The position numbers and the translations under genes are program-made. A stretch of DNA of 64,000 nt from Janthinobacterium sp. 1_2014MBL_MicDiv (GTDB lineage Bacteria; Pseudomonadota; Gammaproteobacteria; Burkholderiales; Burkholderiaceae_D): positions 3,410,001-3,474,000 of the forward strand of contig NZ_CP011319.1 of the NCBI RefSeq assembly GCF_001865675.1. Reading direction: 5' to 3'. The notes below the pieces were generated by a model that ran no database searches, had not been told where the DNA came from, and saw only the letters and a list, made by a program, of their open reading frames with translations. Positions 8,654-17,824 of this stretch are shown here, piece after piece; positions within the stretch are counted from its first letter, which is position 1; each line of letters opens with the position of its first letter.

Positions 8654-9466
8654 ATGTCCACCATCCGTATCAATTCCGCCGCCGACATCGAAGGCATGCG
8701 CATCGCCGGCAAGCTGGGCGCCGAAGTGCTCGACTACATCACGCCATTCGTCAAGGTCGGCGTCACGACGGGCGAGCTGGATCGCCTGTGCCATGAATAC
8801 ATGGTCAACGTGCAGGGCACCATCCCCGCCCCGCTTAACTATTGCCCGCCCGGCTACACGCCGTATCCGAAAGCCATCTGCACCTCCGTCAACGACGTCA
8901 TCTGCCATGGCATTCCGGGCGACAAGGTGCTCAAGAGCGGCGACACCGTCAATCTCGACATCACCGTCATCAAGGACGGCTATCACGGCGACAACAGCCG
9001 CATGTTCCTCGTCGGCACGCCGACCATCCTGGCCAAGCGCCTGTCGGAAATCACGTATGAATGCATGTGGCTGGGCATAGACCAGATCAAGCCGGGCGCC
9101 CACCTGGGTGATATTGGCCATGCTATCCAGCAACATGCGGAAAAAGCCGGCTACAGCGTGGTGCGCGAATTCTGCGGCCACGGCATCGGCAAGGTCTTCC
9201 ATGAAGAACCGCAAGTATTGCACTACGGCAAACCAGGCACGCTGGAACGCCTGGAAGCGGGCATGATCTTCACCGTCGAGCCGATGATCAACGCGGGCCG
9301 CCGCGAAATCCGCGAAATGAACGACGGCTGGACCATCAAGACCAAGGATCGCAGCCTGTCGGCGCAGTGGGAGCACACGGTACTGGTGACGGAAACGGGC
9401 TATGAAGTGCTGACCGTGTCGCCAGGCATGCCGCCGCCACCGGCCTTGATCCTGAACAAGGCTTAA
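8654..9466 (+). CDS. map: Type I methionine aminopeptidase
   Basis: Removes the initiator methionine co-translationally after deformylation. The 270 residues carry the five metal ligands of the pita-bread fold: D102, D113 ('NLDITVIKDGYHGD'), H176 ('GHGIGKVFHEEP'), E209 ('FTVEP') and E240 ('QWEHTVL'). The ATG at 8654 was preferred over an in-frame TTG at 8633 because it gives the usual start STIRINSAADIEGMR. No clear Shine-Dalgarno sequence was seen for either. It is the functional partner of def (13963-14499), which is in a different operon. Confidence 0.95.
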   Translation: MSTIRINSAADIEGMRIAGKLGAEVLDYITPFVKVGVTTGELDRLCHEYMVNVQGTIPAPLNYCPPGYTPYPKAICTSVNDVICHGIPGDKVLKSGDTVNLDITVIKDGYHGDNSRMFLVGTPTILAKRLSEITYECMWLGIDQIKPGAHLGDIGHAIQQHAEKAGYSVVREFCGHGIGKVFHEEPQVLHYGKPGTLERLEAGMIFTVEPMINAGRREIREMNDGWTIKTKDRSLSAQWEHTVLVTETGYEVLTVSPGMPPPPALILNKA

Positions 9467-9501
9467 TTTTTTAATCGCACGCACCGCCACCCAGGGCCTA
9501 G

Positions 9502-12069
9502 ATGAAAAAGCAAGTTCGGGAACAGCTGAAGCAGCAACTGAAAGCCGACCGCCAGGTCGTCATCGCCGCCTTCCACGCCGATGGCAAGCCTGAAAAACTG
9601 CTGCGCAGCCTGCGCCACAGCGTCGATGGCGTGCTGGCGCGCGCCTGGCAGGAAGCTGGCTTGCCGCCAGGCACGGCCCTGGTGGGCGTGGGTGGCTATG
9701 GCCGCGGCGAACTGTTTCCCTATTCCGACGTCGACCTGCTGATACTGCTGCAACAGGCGCCGGACCCGGCCACGCAGGAAAAGCTCGAGGAACTGGTGCA
9801 GCTGTTGTGGGACCTGGGCCTGGAAATCGGCCACAGCATCCGCACGGTCGATGAATGCCTGGTCGAGTCGAAGGCCGACATCACCGTGCAAACCAGCCTG
9901 CTCGAGGCGCGCCTCGTGTGCGGCAACGCCGAGCTGTTCGCGCAGCTGCAGCAGCGCTACGACGCGGCGATGGACCCGCAGGCGTTTTTCCAGGCCAAGA
10001 CGGCGGAAATGCGCCAGCGCCATGCCAAGTATGAAGACACGGCCTTCAGCCTGGAACCGAATTGCAAGGAAAGCCCGGGCGGCCTGCGCGACTTGCAGGT
10101 GATCCTGTGGGTAGCCAAGGCGGCCGGCCTGGCCAATTCCTGGCGCACCCTGGCCACGGGCGGCCTGATCACCCTGACGGAAGCGCGCCAGCTGATGGAA
10201 AAGGAGCGCGCCTTCAAGGATATCCGCGTGCGCCTGCACCTGCACGCGGGCCGCCGCGAAGACCGCCTCGTGTTTGACGTGCAGACGGCCATCGCCGAAT
10301 CGCTGGGCCTGCAAGCGACGGGCAGCGGGCCGCACATGCGCCGCGCCAGCGAATTCCTCATGCAGCGCTATTACTGGGCCGCCAAGACGGTGACCCAGCT
10401 CAACACAATCCTGCTGCAAAACATCGAAGCCCGCCTGTTTCCGCAAGACGATGTGCCCGTGCCCATCAACGCGCGCTTCAATGAGGTCAACAGCCTGATC
10501 GACATCAGCGCCGACGATACCTTCGAGCAAACCCCGTCGGCCATGCTGGAAATCTTCGTCCTGATGACGGAGCGTCCGGCCCTGAAAGGCATGACGTCGC
10601 GCGCCACGCGGGCCCTGTGGCACGAACGCTTCAAGATCGACGCCGCGTTCCGCCAGGACCCCGTCAACCGCGCCCTCTTCCTGCGCATCATGCAGGCGCC
10701 CGTCGGCATCATTCACGCGCTGCGGCGCATGAACGAAATGAGCATCCTCGGGCGCTACCTGCCGAATTTCCGCCGCATCGTGGGCCAGATGCAGCACGAC
10801 CTGTTCCACGTGTACACGGTCGACCAGCACATCCTGATGGTGGTGCGCAATATGCGCCGCTTCACCATGAGCGAGCACGCGCACGAATATCCGTTCTGCA
10901 GCCAGCTGATGGCCGATTTCTCGCAATCGTGGCTGCTGTACGTGGCGGCCCTGTTCCACGACATCGCCAAGGGCCGCGGCGGCGACCATTCCAAGCTGGG
11001 CGTGGCCGACGCCACCCAGTTCTGCCAGGACCACGGCCTGTCGGCCGAGGATACGGAACTCATCGCCTTCCTGGTGGAAAATCACCTGACCATGTCGCAA
11101 GTGGCGCAAAAGCAGGACCTGTCCGACCCCGACGTCATCGCCGCCTTCGCCAAAGTGGTGAAGGACGAGCGCCACCTGACGGGCCTGTACCTGCTGACGG
11201 TGGCCGATATCCGGGGCACCAGCCCGAAAGTATGGAATGCGTGGAAGGGCAAGCTGCTGGAAGACCTGTACAAAATCACCCTGCGCGTGCTGGGCGGCGA
11301 ACCGCACACGGCCGACCGCGAGCTGAAGAACCGCCAGCAGGAAGCGCTGGCCACCTTGCGCCTGTACGGCTTGCCGCCGGACGCGCACCTGAAGCTGTGG
11401 CAGCAGCTCGACGTCGCGTATTTCCTGCGCCACGACGCCTCCGACATCGCCTGGCAGACGCGCTCGCTGTATGACAAGCTCGACAGCAAGTTGCCGGTGG
11501 TAAAATGCCGGCTGGCGCCCATCGGCGAAGGCTTGCAGGTGGCCGTCTATATTCCCGACCAGCCCGACCTGTTCGCGCGCATCTGCAGCTATTTCGACCG
11601 CAAGAACTTCAGCATCCTCGACGCGAAGATCCACACGACACGCAATGGCTATGCGCTCGACACCTTCCTCGTCACCGAGCAGAACTTCGCCAAGAGCTAT
11701 CGCGACATCATCAGCCTGATCGAGCACGAGCTGGGCGAACTGCTGCAGTCGCAGGCGCCGCTGCCGCCGCCGGGCAAGGGACGGCTGTCGCGCCTGTCGC
11801 GCACCTTCCCCTTCCAGCCGACCGTGGACTTGCGGCCCGACGAAAAGGGCCAGTACTACCTGCTGTCGGTGGCCGCCAACGACCGCACGGGCCTGCTGTA
11901 CTCGATCGCCAATGTGCTGACCAAGTACCGCATCAACCTGCACACGGCCAAGATCATGACCCTGGGCGAACGGGTCGAAGACGTCTTCCTCGTCGACGGC
12001 CCCGCGCTCAACAATGCCCGTAACCAGATATTGCTGGAAACCGATTTACTCGATGCGCTGAAGGTCTGA
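9502..12069 (+). CDS. glnD: Bifunctional uridylyltransferase / uridylyl-removing enzyme GlnD
   Basis: Nitrogen sensor that adds UMP to or removes it from PII protein according to glutamine level. The 855 residues show the full architecture: nucleotidyltransferase motif 'GGYGRGELFPYSDVDLL' at 64-80 (D76, D78), a GlnD linker with 'KESPGGLRDLQ', an HD hydrolase domain with 'ALFHDIAKGRGGDHS' near residue 485, and two C-terminal ACT domains starting near 677 and 784 for glutamine binding. It is 35 bp after map. No glnB lies in the window. Confidence 0.98.
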   Translation: MKKQVREQLKQQLKADRQVVIAAFHADGKPEKLLRSLRHSVDGVLARAWQEAGLPPGTALVGVGGYGRGELFPYSDVDLLILLQQAPDPATQEKLEELVQLLWDLGLEIGHSIRTVDECLVESKADITVQTSLLEARLVCGNAELFAQLQQRYDAAMDPQAFFQAKTAEMRQRHAKYEDTAFSLEPNCKESPGGLRDLQVILWVAKAAGLANSWRTLATGGLITLTEARQLMEKERAFKDIRVRLHLHAGRREDRLVFDVQTAIAESLGLQATGSGPHMRRASEFLMQRYYWAAKTVTQLNTILLQNIEARLFPQDDVPVPINARFNEVNSLIDISADDTFEQTPSAMLEIFVLMTERPALKGMTSRATRALWHERFKIDAAFRQDPVNRALFLRIMQAPVGIIHALRRMNEMSILGRYLPNFRRIVGQMQHDLFHVYTVDQHILMVVRNMRRFTMSEHAHEYPFCSQLMADFSQSWLLYVAALFHDIAKGRGGDHSKLGVADATQFCQDHGLSAEDTELIAFLVENHLTMSQVAQKQDLSDPDVIAAFAKVVKDERHLTGLYLLTVADIRGTSPKVWNAWKGKLLEDLYKITLRVLGGEPHTADRELKNRQQEALATLRLYGLPPDAHLKLWQQLDVAYFLRHDASDIAWQTRSLYDKLDSKLPVVKCRLAPIGEGLQVAVYIPDQPDLFARICSYFDRKNFSILDAKIHTTRNGYALDTFLVTEQNFAKSYRDIISLIEHELGELLQSQAPLPPPGKGRLSRLSRTFPFQPTVDLRPDEKGQYYLLSVAANDRTGLLYSIANVLTKYRINLHTAKIMTLGERVEDVFLVDGPALNNARNQILLETDLLDALKV

Positions 12070-12117
12070 AGCTTTCCGCGCAGCGCCTACTCTTATTGAT
12101 TTAGTGAAACACAGACC

Positions 12118-12867
12118 ATGACCGAAGAATTATTACGCCTGTCCAAACGCATGTCCGAACTGGGCCTGTGCTCCCGCCGCGAAGCCGATGAATGGATCGC
12201 GCGCGGCTGGGTCCGCGTAGATGGCAAAGTGGTGTCCGAACTGGGCAGCAAGGTCTATCCGAGCCAGCGCGTCACCGTAGAACGCCAGGCGGCAGCCGAG
12301 CAGTCGAAACGCGTCACCGTCCTCATCAACAAACCGGTCGGCTATGTCAGCGGCCAGGCCGAAGATGGCTACACGCCCGCCGTGGCCCTGATCAAGGCCG
12401 AGAACCGCTGGGCGGAAGACCGCAGCCCGGAACAGTTCCACCCCACGCAGCTGCGCAGCCTGGTGGCGGCCGGCCGCCTGGACATCGATTCCGTCGGCTT
12501 GCTGGTGCTGACGCAGGATGGCCGCGTGGCCAAGCAGCTGATCGGCCACGATACCGATATCGACAAGGAATACCTGGTGCGCGTCAGCTACACCAAGGGC
12601 GGCACCCTGCCCGACAGCGAATTGAAAAAGCTCAACCATGGCCTGTGGCTCGATGGCAAGCCGCTGCTGCCGGCCAAGGTGCGCTGGCAAAATGAGGATC
12701 AGCTGAGCTTTACCTTGCGCGAAGGCAAGAAACGCCAGATCCGCCGCATGTGCGAAGCCGTCGGCCTGAAAGTGCTGGGGCTGAAACGCGTGCGCATCGG
12801 CAAGGTCAAGCTGGGCGACCTGCCGACGGGCCAATGGCGTTATTTGAGCGCCGACGAACAGTTTTAA
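12118..12867 (+). CDS. rRNA pseudouridine synthase, RsuA/RluF family
   Basis: Isomerises specific uridines in rRNA to pseudouridine. The 249 residues have an N-terminal S4 RNA-binding domain ('RLSKRMSELGLCSRREADEWI', residues 7-27). The catalytic block 'GRLDIDSVGLLVLTQDGR' contains the presumed catalytic Asp, and the C-terminal 'EGKKRQIRRMCEAVGLKVLGLKRVRIG' is standard for the RsuA/RluB/E/F group. The sequence most resembles RluF, but the exact target base cannot be assigned by eye. It lies 48 bp after glnD. Confidence 0.88.
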   Translation: MTEELLRLSKRMSELGLCSRREADEWIARGWVRVDGKVVSELGSKVYPSQRVTVERQAAAEQSKRVTVLINKPVGYVSGQAEDGYTPAVALIKAENRWAEDRSPEQFHPTQLRSLVAAGRLDIDSVGLLVLTQDGRVAKQLIGHDTDIDKEYLVRVSYTKGGTLPDSELKKLNHGLWLDGKPLLPAKVRWQNEDQLSFTLREGKKRQIRRMCEAVGLKVLGLKRVRIGKVKLGDLPTGQWRYLSADEQF

Positions 12868-12883
12868 TGGTAGCAGATCAAGA

Positions 12884-12905
12884 TGGCATGCCGCGTGGCA
12901 TGCCA
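12884..12905 (+). other. Perfect hairpin after the pseudouridine synthase gene
   Basis: TGGCATGCC and GGCATGCCA pair perfectly around a 4-nt loop, 16 bp past the stop codon. No U tract follows, so it is probably an mRNA 3' stabilising hairpin and not a true intrinsic terminator. Confidence 0.45.
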
Positions 12906-13020
12906 GACTACACAAGTAGCAGGAATATAGTGGCACAAGGATAATTATTGTGATTTGCTTAGCAAATATTGCCCTGAACCTATACACTATTCCCCATTAG
13001 AACAGAAGAGATACGCCGTC

Positions 13021-13785
13021 GTGAACGATCCCATTCCCAATCCCCTGCGCAAAGGCGCGCCCAGCCTGGCTGACGTGGCCGAGCCGATGGCGCCCGGCAC
13101 CAAGCCGCACCACATGAGCGACCCATGGGATATCGGCGAAACCCTGTGCAGCCTGGCTGATAACGGCGACGCCATTTCCATCTATCCCACGGAGGGCGAA
13201 GACGTCATCATGGCACGCATCCTGTCGGTGGACGATGACTTGCCGCAATTCGTGCTGGAACTCAACGAGGGCGCCACCCTGCCCCCGGGCGGCGCCACCT
13301 TCGTGTCGTGGGTGCAAAGCGCCAAGCTGCAATTCACCATCAATGGCGAATGGCAAGCCTATCCCGAGCGGCCCAACGTCTACCTGACGAACTTCCCCAG
13401 CCATTGCCTGGTGCTCGAGCGGCGCGAATCGACGCGCCTGGAAACGCCGCTGGGCGTGTACTACCTGGCCGCCTTCGTGCTCGAAGGGCGTCCCTACGAA
13501 TTGCAGCTGTATGATTTTTCCGCCGGCGGCATCGGCATGCGCGCCCACCCGCGCGATACGGTCGGCCTGTACGTGGGGCGCAAGCTGTCGCGCGTGCGGC
13601 TGGAGCTGGGGCCGGACAAGGTCATGATCGCCGACCTGGAAATCCGCCTGTCGCGCACCTTCCGCTCCTTCCTGCTGGGCGAGCAGGTGCAGATCGGCTG
13701 CCGCTTCCTGAACTTGTCGGTCGCCATGCAGGAAGAATTGAAAATGCTGCTCGATAACATGGGCAGCGGACGCAAGGTACGCTAG
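13021..13785 (+). CDS. YcgR-like flagellar brake protein with PilZ domain
   Basis: c-di-GMP effector predicted to slow flagellar rotation or alter motility. The 254 residues start at a GTG (13021) preceded by AGAAGAGA; an upstream in-frame TTG at 12955 gives an unlikely N-terminus. The N-terminal YcgR_2-type beta domain (about 40-130) is followed by a PilZ domain with the RxxxR motif 'RRESTR' and the D-x-S-x-x-G motif 'DFSAGGIG', the c-di-GMP binding pattern. Chemoreceptors, cheW and a CheB-like enzyme elsewhere in the window fit a motile lifestyle. Confidence 0.85.
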   Translation: MNDPIPNPLRKGAPSLADVAEPMAPGTKPHHMSDPWDIGETLCSLADNGDAISIYPTEGEDVIMARILSVDDDLPQFVLELNEGATLPPGGATFVSWVQSAKLQFTINGEWQAYPERPNVYLTNFPSHCLVLERRESTRLETPLGVYYLAAFVLEGRPYELQLYDFSAGGIGMRAHPRDTVGLYVGRKLSRVRLELGPDKVMIADLEIRLSRTFRSFLLGEQVQIGCRFLNLSVAMQEELKMLLDNMGSGRKVR

Positions 13786-13801
13786 GTACGCTGCACGCAT
13801 G

Positions 13802-13840
13802 AAAAATGGCCGCCCAGCTGATACTGCGCGGCCATTTTTT
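13802..13840. terminator. Bidirectional intrinsic terminator after the PilZ gene
   Basis: ATGGCCGC (13806-13813) pairs with GCGGCCAT (13828-13835), with a T run of six after it on the plus strand and a five-T run on the minus strand. It ends the glnD-side genes and can also stop transcripts coming from def. Confidence 0.85.
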
Positions 13841-13861
13841 GTTTAACAGCCAAAGTCACGA

Positions 13862-13960
13862 GGCGCCTGAAAAACGTTCAGGGCAAGGCGCATTGCCGAA
13901 GACAGTACGAATAGTACGGCGAGGCAATGCAACGCCGCCATGGACGTTTTCTCAGGCGCC
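13862..13960. repeat. Dispersed intergenic palindrome, family A copy 2 (3' of def)
   Basis: Best-preserved copy. The outer arms 13862-13878 and 13943-13960 (GGCGCCTGA...ACGT type) pair almost fully. An inner stem GCATTGCC/GGCAATGC encloses GTACGAATAGTAC. It ends 2 nt from the def stop codon, the same placement as copy 1 next to pyrH and the half copy next to cheW. Confidence 0.8.
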
Positions 13961-13962
13961 GA

Positions 13963-14499
13963 TCAATCGTCGTCGTTCGGGTCCAGGTCCGGAAACATCA
14001 CTTCCGTAAATCCGAACTGCGTGAAGTCGACGATACGCATCGGATACAAAATGCCGTGCAAGTGATCCACCTCGTGCTGCACCACGCGCGCGTGGAAGCC
14101 GTCGCAGTCGCGGCTGATGGGCTGGCCGAACTGGTCGACGCCTTCATAGTGCAGCTCGCTCCAGCGCGGCACGCTGCCACGCAGGCCGGGCACGGACAGG
14201 CAGCCTTCGAAGCCCTCTTCCTTGCGTTCCGACAAGGGCGTCAGCACCGGATTGATCAGCACGGTTTCCGGCACTTGCGGCGCATCGGGATAGCGCAGGT
14301 TCTGCTTGAAGCCGTAGATCACCAGCTGCAGGTTGACGCCGATCTGCGGCGCCGCCAGGCCCGCGCCATTGGCCGCGTGCATGGTGTCGAACATGTCGGC
14401 GATCAGCGCATGCAGCTCGGGCGTATCGAATTCACGTACCGGCTCGGCCATGCGCAGCAGGCGCGGATCGCCCATCTTTAAAATTTCACGTACCGTCAT
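13963..14499 (-). CDS. def: Peptide deformylase
   Basis: Removes the formyl group from nascent proteins; Fe/Zn enzyme. All three family motifs are present in the 178 residues: GAGLAAPQ (45-52), EGCLS (98-102, C100) and HEVDH (142-146, H142 and H146 metal ligands). The ATG overlaps the galU stop (ATGA), making it the last gene of smc-zipA-ligA-galU-def. This is not the common def-fmt arrangement, so it may be a second deformylase; whether another copy exists is not visible here. Confidence 0.94.
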   Translation of the reverse strand: MTVREILKMGDPRLLRMAEPVREFDTPELHALIADMFDTMHAANGAGLAAPQIGVNLQLVIYGFKQNLRYPDAPQVPETVLINPVLTPLSERKEEGFEGCLSVPGLRGSVPRWSELHYEGVDQFGQPISRDCDGFHARVVQHEVDHLHGILYPMRIVDFTQFGFTEVMFPDLDPNDDD

Positions 14500-15389
14500 T
14501 TGATATCCAGTGTCGATTGCAGTTCTTGCAGGTACAGGCGGAAGGCGGCCCCCGTTTCCGGATGCTTCATGCCCATCGCCGTCGTGGCTTTCAGGTAGCC
14601 GAGCTTGGAGCCGCAGTCATAGCGCTGCCCCGTATAACGGTAAGCCAGCACGCGCTCTTCGCGCATCAGGGCGGCGATGCCGTCCGTCAGCTGGATTTCG
14701 CCGCCGGCGCCCGTGCCCAGGTTTTCCAGGTGGTCGAAGATGCGGCTGGTCAGCACATAGCGGCCGACGACGGCCAGGGTCGATGGCGCCTCTTCCGGCG
14801 CCGGCTTTTCCACGATGGCCGACACCAGTTCCAGGTCGGGCTGGTAATGCTGGGCGCTGACGATGCCGTACTGCCGGGTTTCCGCGCGCGGCACATCCTG
14901 CACGGCCAGCAAGGAGCAATTCTCATACTGGAACACATCGGCCATCTGCGCCAGCACGGGACGCATGCCGTCTTCCACATCCATGAAGTCGTCCGCCAGC
15001 AGCACGGCGAACGGCTCGTCGCCGATCACGGGGCGCGCGCACAGCACGGCATGCCCCAGGCCCAGCGGCGCCGACTGGCGGATGTAGATGCAGTTGATGT
15101 GCTTGGGAATGACGTTTTGCACCATTTCCAGCAACTGGCGCTTGCCGGCCGCTTCCAGCTCCGTTTCCAGCTCATAAGCCGTGTCGAAATGGTCTTCGAT
15201 GGCGCGCTTGTTGCGCCCCGTGATGAAGATCATTTCCGTGATGCCGGCCGCCACCGCCTCTTCCACCGCATACTGGATCAGCGGCTTGTCGACGATGGGC
15301 AGCATTTCCTTCGGTTGCGCCTTGGTCGCAGGCAAGAAGCGGCTGCCCAGGCCGGCGACAGGAAAGACTGCTTTTCTGATTTTCTTCAT
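14496..15389 (-). CDS. galU: UTP-glucose-1-phosphate uridylyltransferase
   Basis: Makes UDP-glucose for capsule, LPS and trehalose synthesis. The 297 residues begin with the nucleotide-binding signature 'VFPVAGLGSRFLPATKA' and 'PKEMLPIVDKPLIQYAVEEA'. Downstream family blocks include 'GLGHAVLCARP' and 'ADDFMDV'. It is coupled to def by a 4-nt overlap and lies 54 bp after ligA. Confidence 0.96.
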   Translation of the reverse strand: MKKIRKAVFPVAGLGSRFLPATKAQPKEMLPIVDKPLIQYAVEEAVAAGITEMIFITGRNKRAIEDHFDTAYELETELEAAGKRQLLEMVQNVIPKHINCIYIRQSAPLGLGHAVLCARPVIGDEPFAVLLADDFMDVEDGMRPVLAQMADVFQYENCSLLAVQDVPRAETRQYGIVSAQHYQPDLELVSAIVEKPAPEEAPSTLAVVGRYVLTSRIFDHLENLGTGAGGEIQLTDGIAALMREERVLAYRYTGQRYDCGSKLGYLKATTAMGMKHPETGAAFRLYLQELQSTLDIK

Positions 15390-15443
15390 GGGTCTATCTG
15401 CAAAATATTGAATGTATACCGATGACCGTGGATCATGAGCGCG

Positions 15444-17810
15444 CTATTCCTGTGCCAGCAAGGCCAGCAGGCCGGCTTCGTCGAGCACGGCCACGCCCAG
15501 TTCCTGGGCCTTGGCCAGCTTGCTGCCGGCATCCGCACCGGCCACGACAAAGCCGGTTTTCTTCGACACGGAACCGCTGACCTTGCCGCCGGCCGCCTCG
15601 ATCAAGGCGGCCGCCTCGTCGCGGCCCATGGTGGGCAAGGTGCCCGTCAGGACGAAGGTCTTGCCGTCGAGCTTGCCACCGGCGGCTGGCAGCTCGGGCA
15701 ATTGTGACAGCAATTCAGTACGCAAGGCGTCCAGTTGACCAAGCAGTGCGACATTCTCTTCCGTCGCCAGCCAGGCGGCCAGCGCTTCGGCCACGGCGGC
15801 AGGCAAGCCCGCGTGGAAGCTGGCGCCCTGCGCGGCCAGGCTGGCCAGCGTCACGCCCCGCTCCACCAGCTGCTTGCTGCGCGGCTCCGTCAGTTTCGGA
15901 ATGCCTAGCGCGGCCAGCAACTTCGTTTGCTCGAGTTGCGTGCGCAGCTTGGCGCTGGGCGCGTGTTCTCCCTGCGGCGTGACGCCGGCGGCCAGCAAGG
16001 CATCGAGCGCCTGCTGGTTTTTCGCTTCGGCAAAGAAATCGGCGATCGATTCAGCCACGGTGCCGCCGATATCGGGTAGCACGCGCAACAGGGCCGCCGG
16101 CGCCCGCCGCACATAGTTCAGGCTGCCGAGCCACTCGGCCAGGGTCTTCGCCGTCGATTCGCCCACATGGCGGATGCCCAGCGCAAACAGGAAGCGTTCG
16201 AGCGGCGGCCGCTTGCTCGCCTCTATGCCCGCCAGCAAGTTTTCCGCCCATTTGGTGGGAATCTTGCCTTGTTGCACCGTTTCCGGCGTGGAACCATCGC
16301 GCTCATCGGCACGCAGCTTCATTTCGAGCAATTTGTCCAGGGTCAGGCTGTACAGGTCAGCCAGGCCATGCACGTATTCGAGTTCGACCAGGGTATCGAT
16401 ATAACGTTCCCCCAGTCCCTCGATATCCATCGTGCGCCGGCCCGCGAAGTGGCGGAACGCTTCCTTGCGCTGGGCCGAGCAGAACAGGCCGCCCGAGCAG
16501 CGGGCGATGGCCTCGCCCTCTTCGCGCACCACGTGCGAACCGCACACGGGGCATGCTTCCAGCATCTTGAACGGCAGCGGCGCCGGTTCCGGACGCTTTT
16601 CCAGCACCACGGCCAATACTTCGGGAATGACGTCGCCGGCGCGGCGCACGATGACGGTATCGCCCACGCGCACATCCTTGCGCAGCACTTCATCTTCATT
16701 GTGCAAGGTGGCGTTGGTCACCGTCACGCCGCCGACCGACACGGGCGCCAGGCGCGCCACGGGTGTCATGGCACCCGTGCGGCCCACCTGGATGTCGATG
16801 CCCAGCACCACGGTCAATGCCTCTTCGGCGGGGAACTTGTGCGCCAGCGCAAAGCGCGGCGCGCGCGAGACAAAGCCCAGCTCCAGCTGGTCTTCCGTGC
16901 GGTTCACCTTGTAGACGACGCCGTCGATTTCATACGGCAGGGCGGGACGCCGCGTGCCGATATCGGCGTAGTAATCGAGCAAGCCCTGCGCGCCCTGCAC
17001 CACCTTGCGCTCCGACGAGACGGGGATGCCCAGGGTTTCGTACCAGTCGAGCAAGGCCGAATGCGAGGCCGGCATGGCGGCGCCGTCGAGGGCGCCGATG
17101 CCATACGCATAGAAACGCAGCTTGCGCTGGGCCGTGATGCGCGAATCGAGCTGGCGCAGGCTGCCGGCCGCCGCGTTGCGCGGGTTGGCGAATTCCTTCT
17201 GGCCCGCCTCGCGCTGGCGTTCATTCAGCCGGGCAAAATCGGCCTTGAACATCATCACTTCGCCGCGCACGTCGAGCAGCGCCGGCACATTCTTGCCATG
17301 CAGGCGCAGCGGGATGCCGGAAATGGTGCGGATATTCGCCGTCACGTCCTCGCCCGTGGCGCCATCGCCGCGCGTGGCCGCCTGCACGAACAGGCCGTGC
17401 TCATAGCGCAGGTTGATGGCCAGGCCGTCGAATTTCACTTCGGCAGCATAGTCGACGTCGGCGCCGTCGAGGTCCAGGCCGTCGCGCACGCGGCGGTCGA
17501 AGTGGACGATATCGTCCTCGGAGAAACCATTATTGAGCGACAACATCGGCACCGCGTGCGTGACTTGCTCGAATTGCGGCAAGGGCGCCGCGCCCACACG
17601 CAAGGTGGGCGAATCGGGCGCGCGCAGCTCGGGGTGGGCCGCCTCCAGCGCTTGCAGTTCGACAAACAGCTTGTCGTACTCGGCGTCGGGAATGGTGGGA
17701 TTGTCGAGCACGTGGTAGGCGTGCAGGTGCCGGTTGAGTTCGGCGGTGAGTGCCAGGACGCGCTGGGCGGCATTCCGCGCCGCGGCGTCCTGGTTGGTCA
17801 GATCAGTCAT
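15444..17810 (-). CDS. ligA: NAD-dependent DNA ligase LigA, enlarged
   Basis: Seals nicks in replication and repair using NAD. At 788 residues it is ~115 longer than E. coli LigA (671). The active lysine K126 is in VKFDG, and the zinc finger cysteines are C420, C423, C438 and C444. A helix-hairpin-helix region spans about 460-610, and the BRCT domain is at 711-788 ('GKTFVLTGTLPTMGR'). Extra sequence lies at ~497-521 and, more strikingly, at ~612-705, where residues 635-700 resemble 543-608 and look like a duplicated HhH pair. It is 14 bp downstream of zipA. Confidence 0.95.
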   Translation of the reverse strand: MTDLTNQDAAARNAAQRVLALTAELNRHLHAYHVLDNPTIPDAEYDKLFVELQALEAAHPELRAPDSPTLRVGAAPLPQFEQVTHAVPMLSLNNGFSEDDIVHFDRRVRDGLDLDGADVDYAAEVKFDGLAINLRYEHGLFVQAATRGDGATGEDVTANIRTISGIPLRLHGKNVPALLDVRGEVMMFKADFARLNERQREAGQKEFANPRNAAAGSLRQLDSRITAQRKLRFYAYGIGALDGAAMPASHSALLDWYETLGIPVSSERKVVQGAQGLLDYYADIGTRRPALPYEIDGVVYKVNRTEDQLELGFVSRAPRFALAHKFPAEEALTVVLGIDIQVGRTGAMTPVARLAPVSVGGVTVTNATLHNEDEVLRKDVRVGDTVIVRRAGDVIPEVLAVVLEKRPEPAPLPFKMLEACPVCGSHVVREEGEAIARCSGGLFCSAQRKEAFRHFAGRRTMDIEGLGERYIDTLVELEYVHGLADLYSLTLDKLLEMKLRADERDGSTPETVQQGKIPTKWAENLLAGIEASKRPPLERFLFALGIRHVGESTAKTLAEWLGSLNYVRRAPAALLRVLPDIGGTVAESIADFFAEAKNQQALDALLAAGVTPQGEHAPSAKLRTQLEQTKLLAALGIPKLTEPRSKQLVERGVTLASLAAQGASFHAGLPAAVAEALAAWLATEENVALLGQLDALRTELLSQLPELPAAGGKLDGKTFVLTGTLPTMGRDEAAALIEAAGGKVSGSVSKKTGFVVAGADAGSKLAKAQELGVAVLDEAGLLALLAQE

Positions 17811-17824
17811 TGTTGCGGGATTCT

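Noticed and set aside
9463..11943. 826-codon open frame on the minus strand
   Set aside because: It lies wholly opposite glnD, whose domains are all intact. Composition (many Q, H, R, A, G) is the usual mirror of a high-GC gene.
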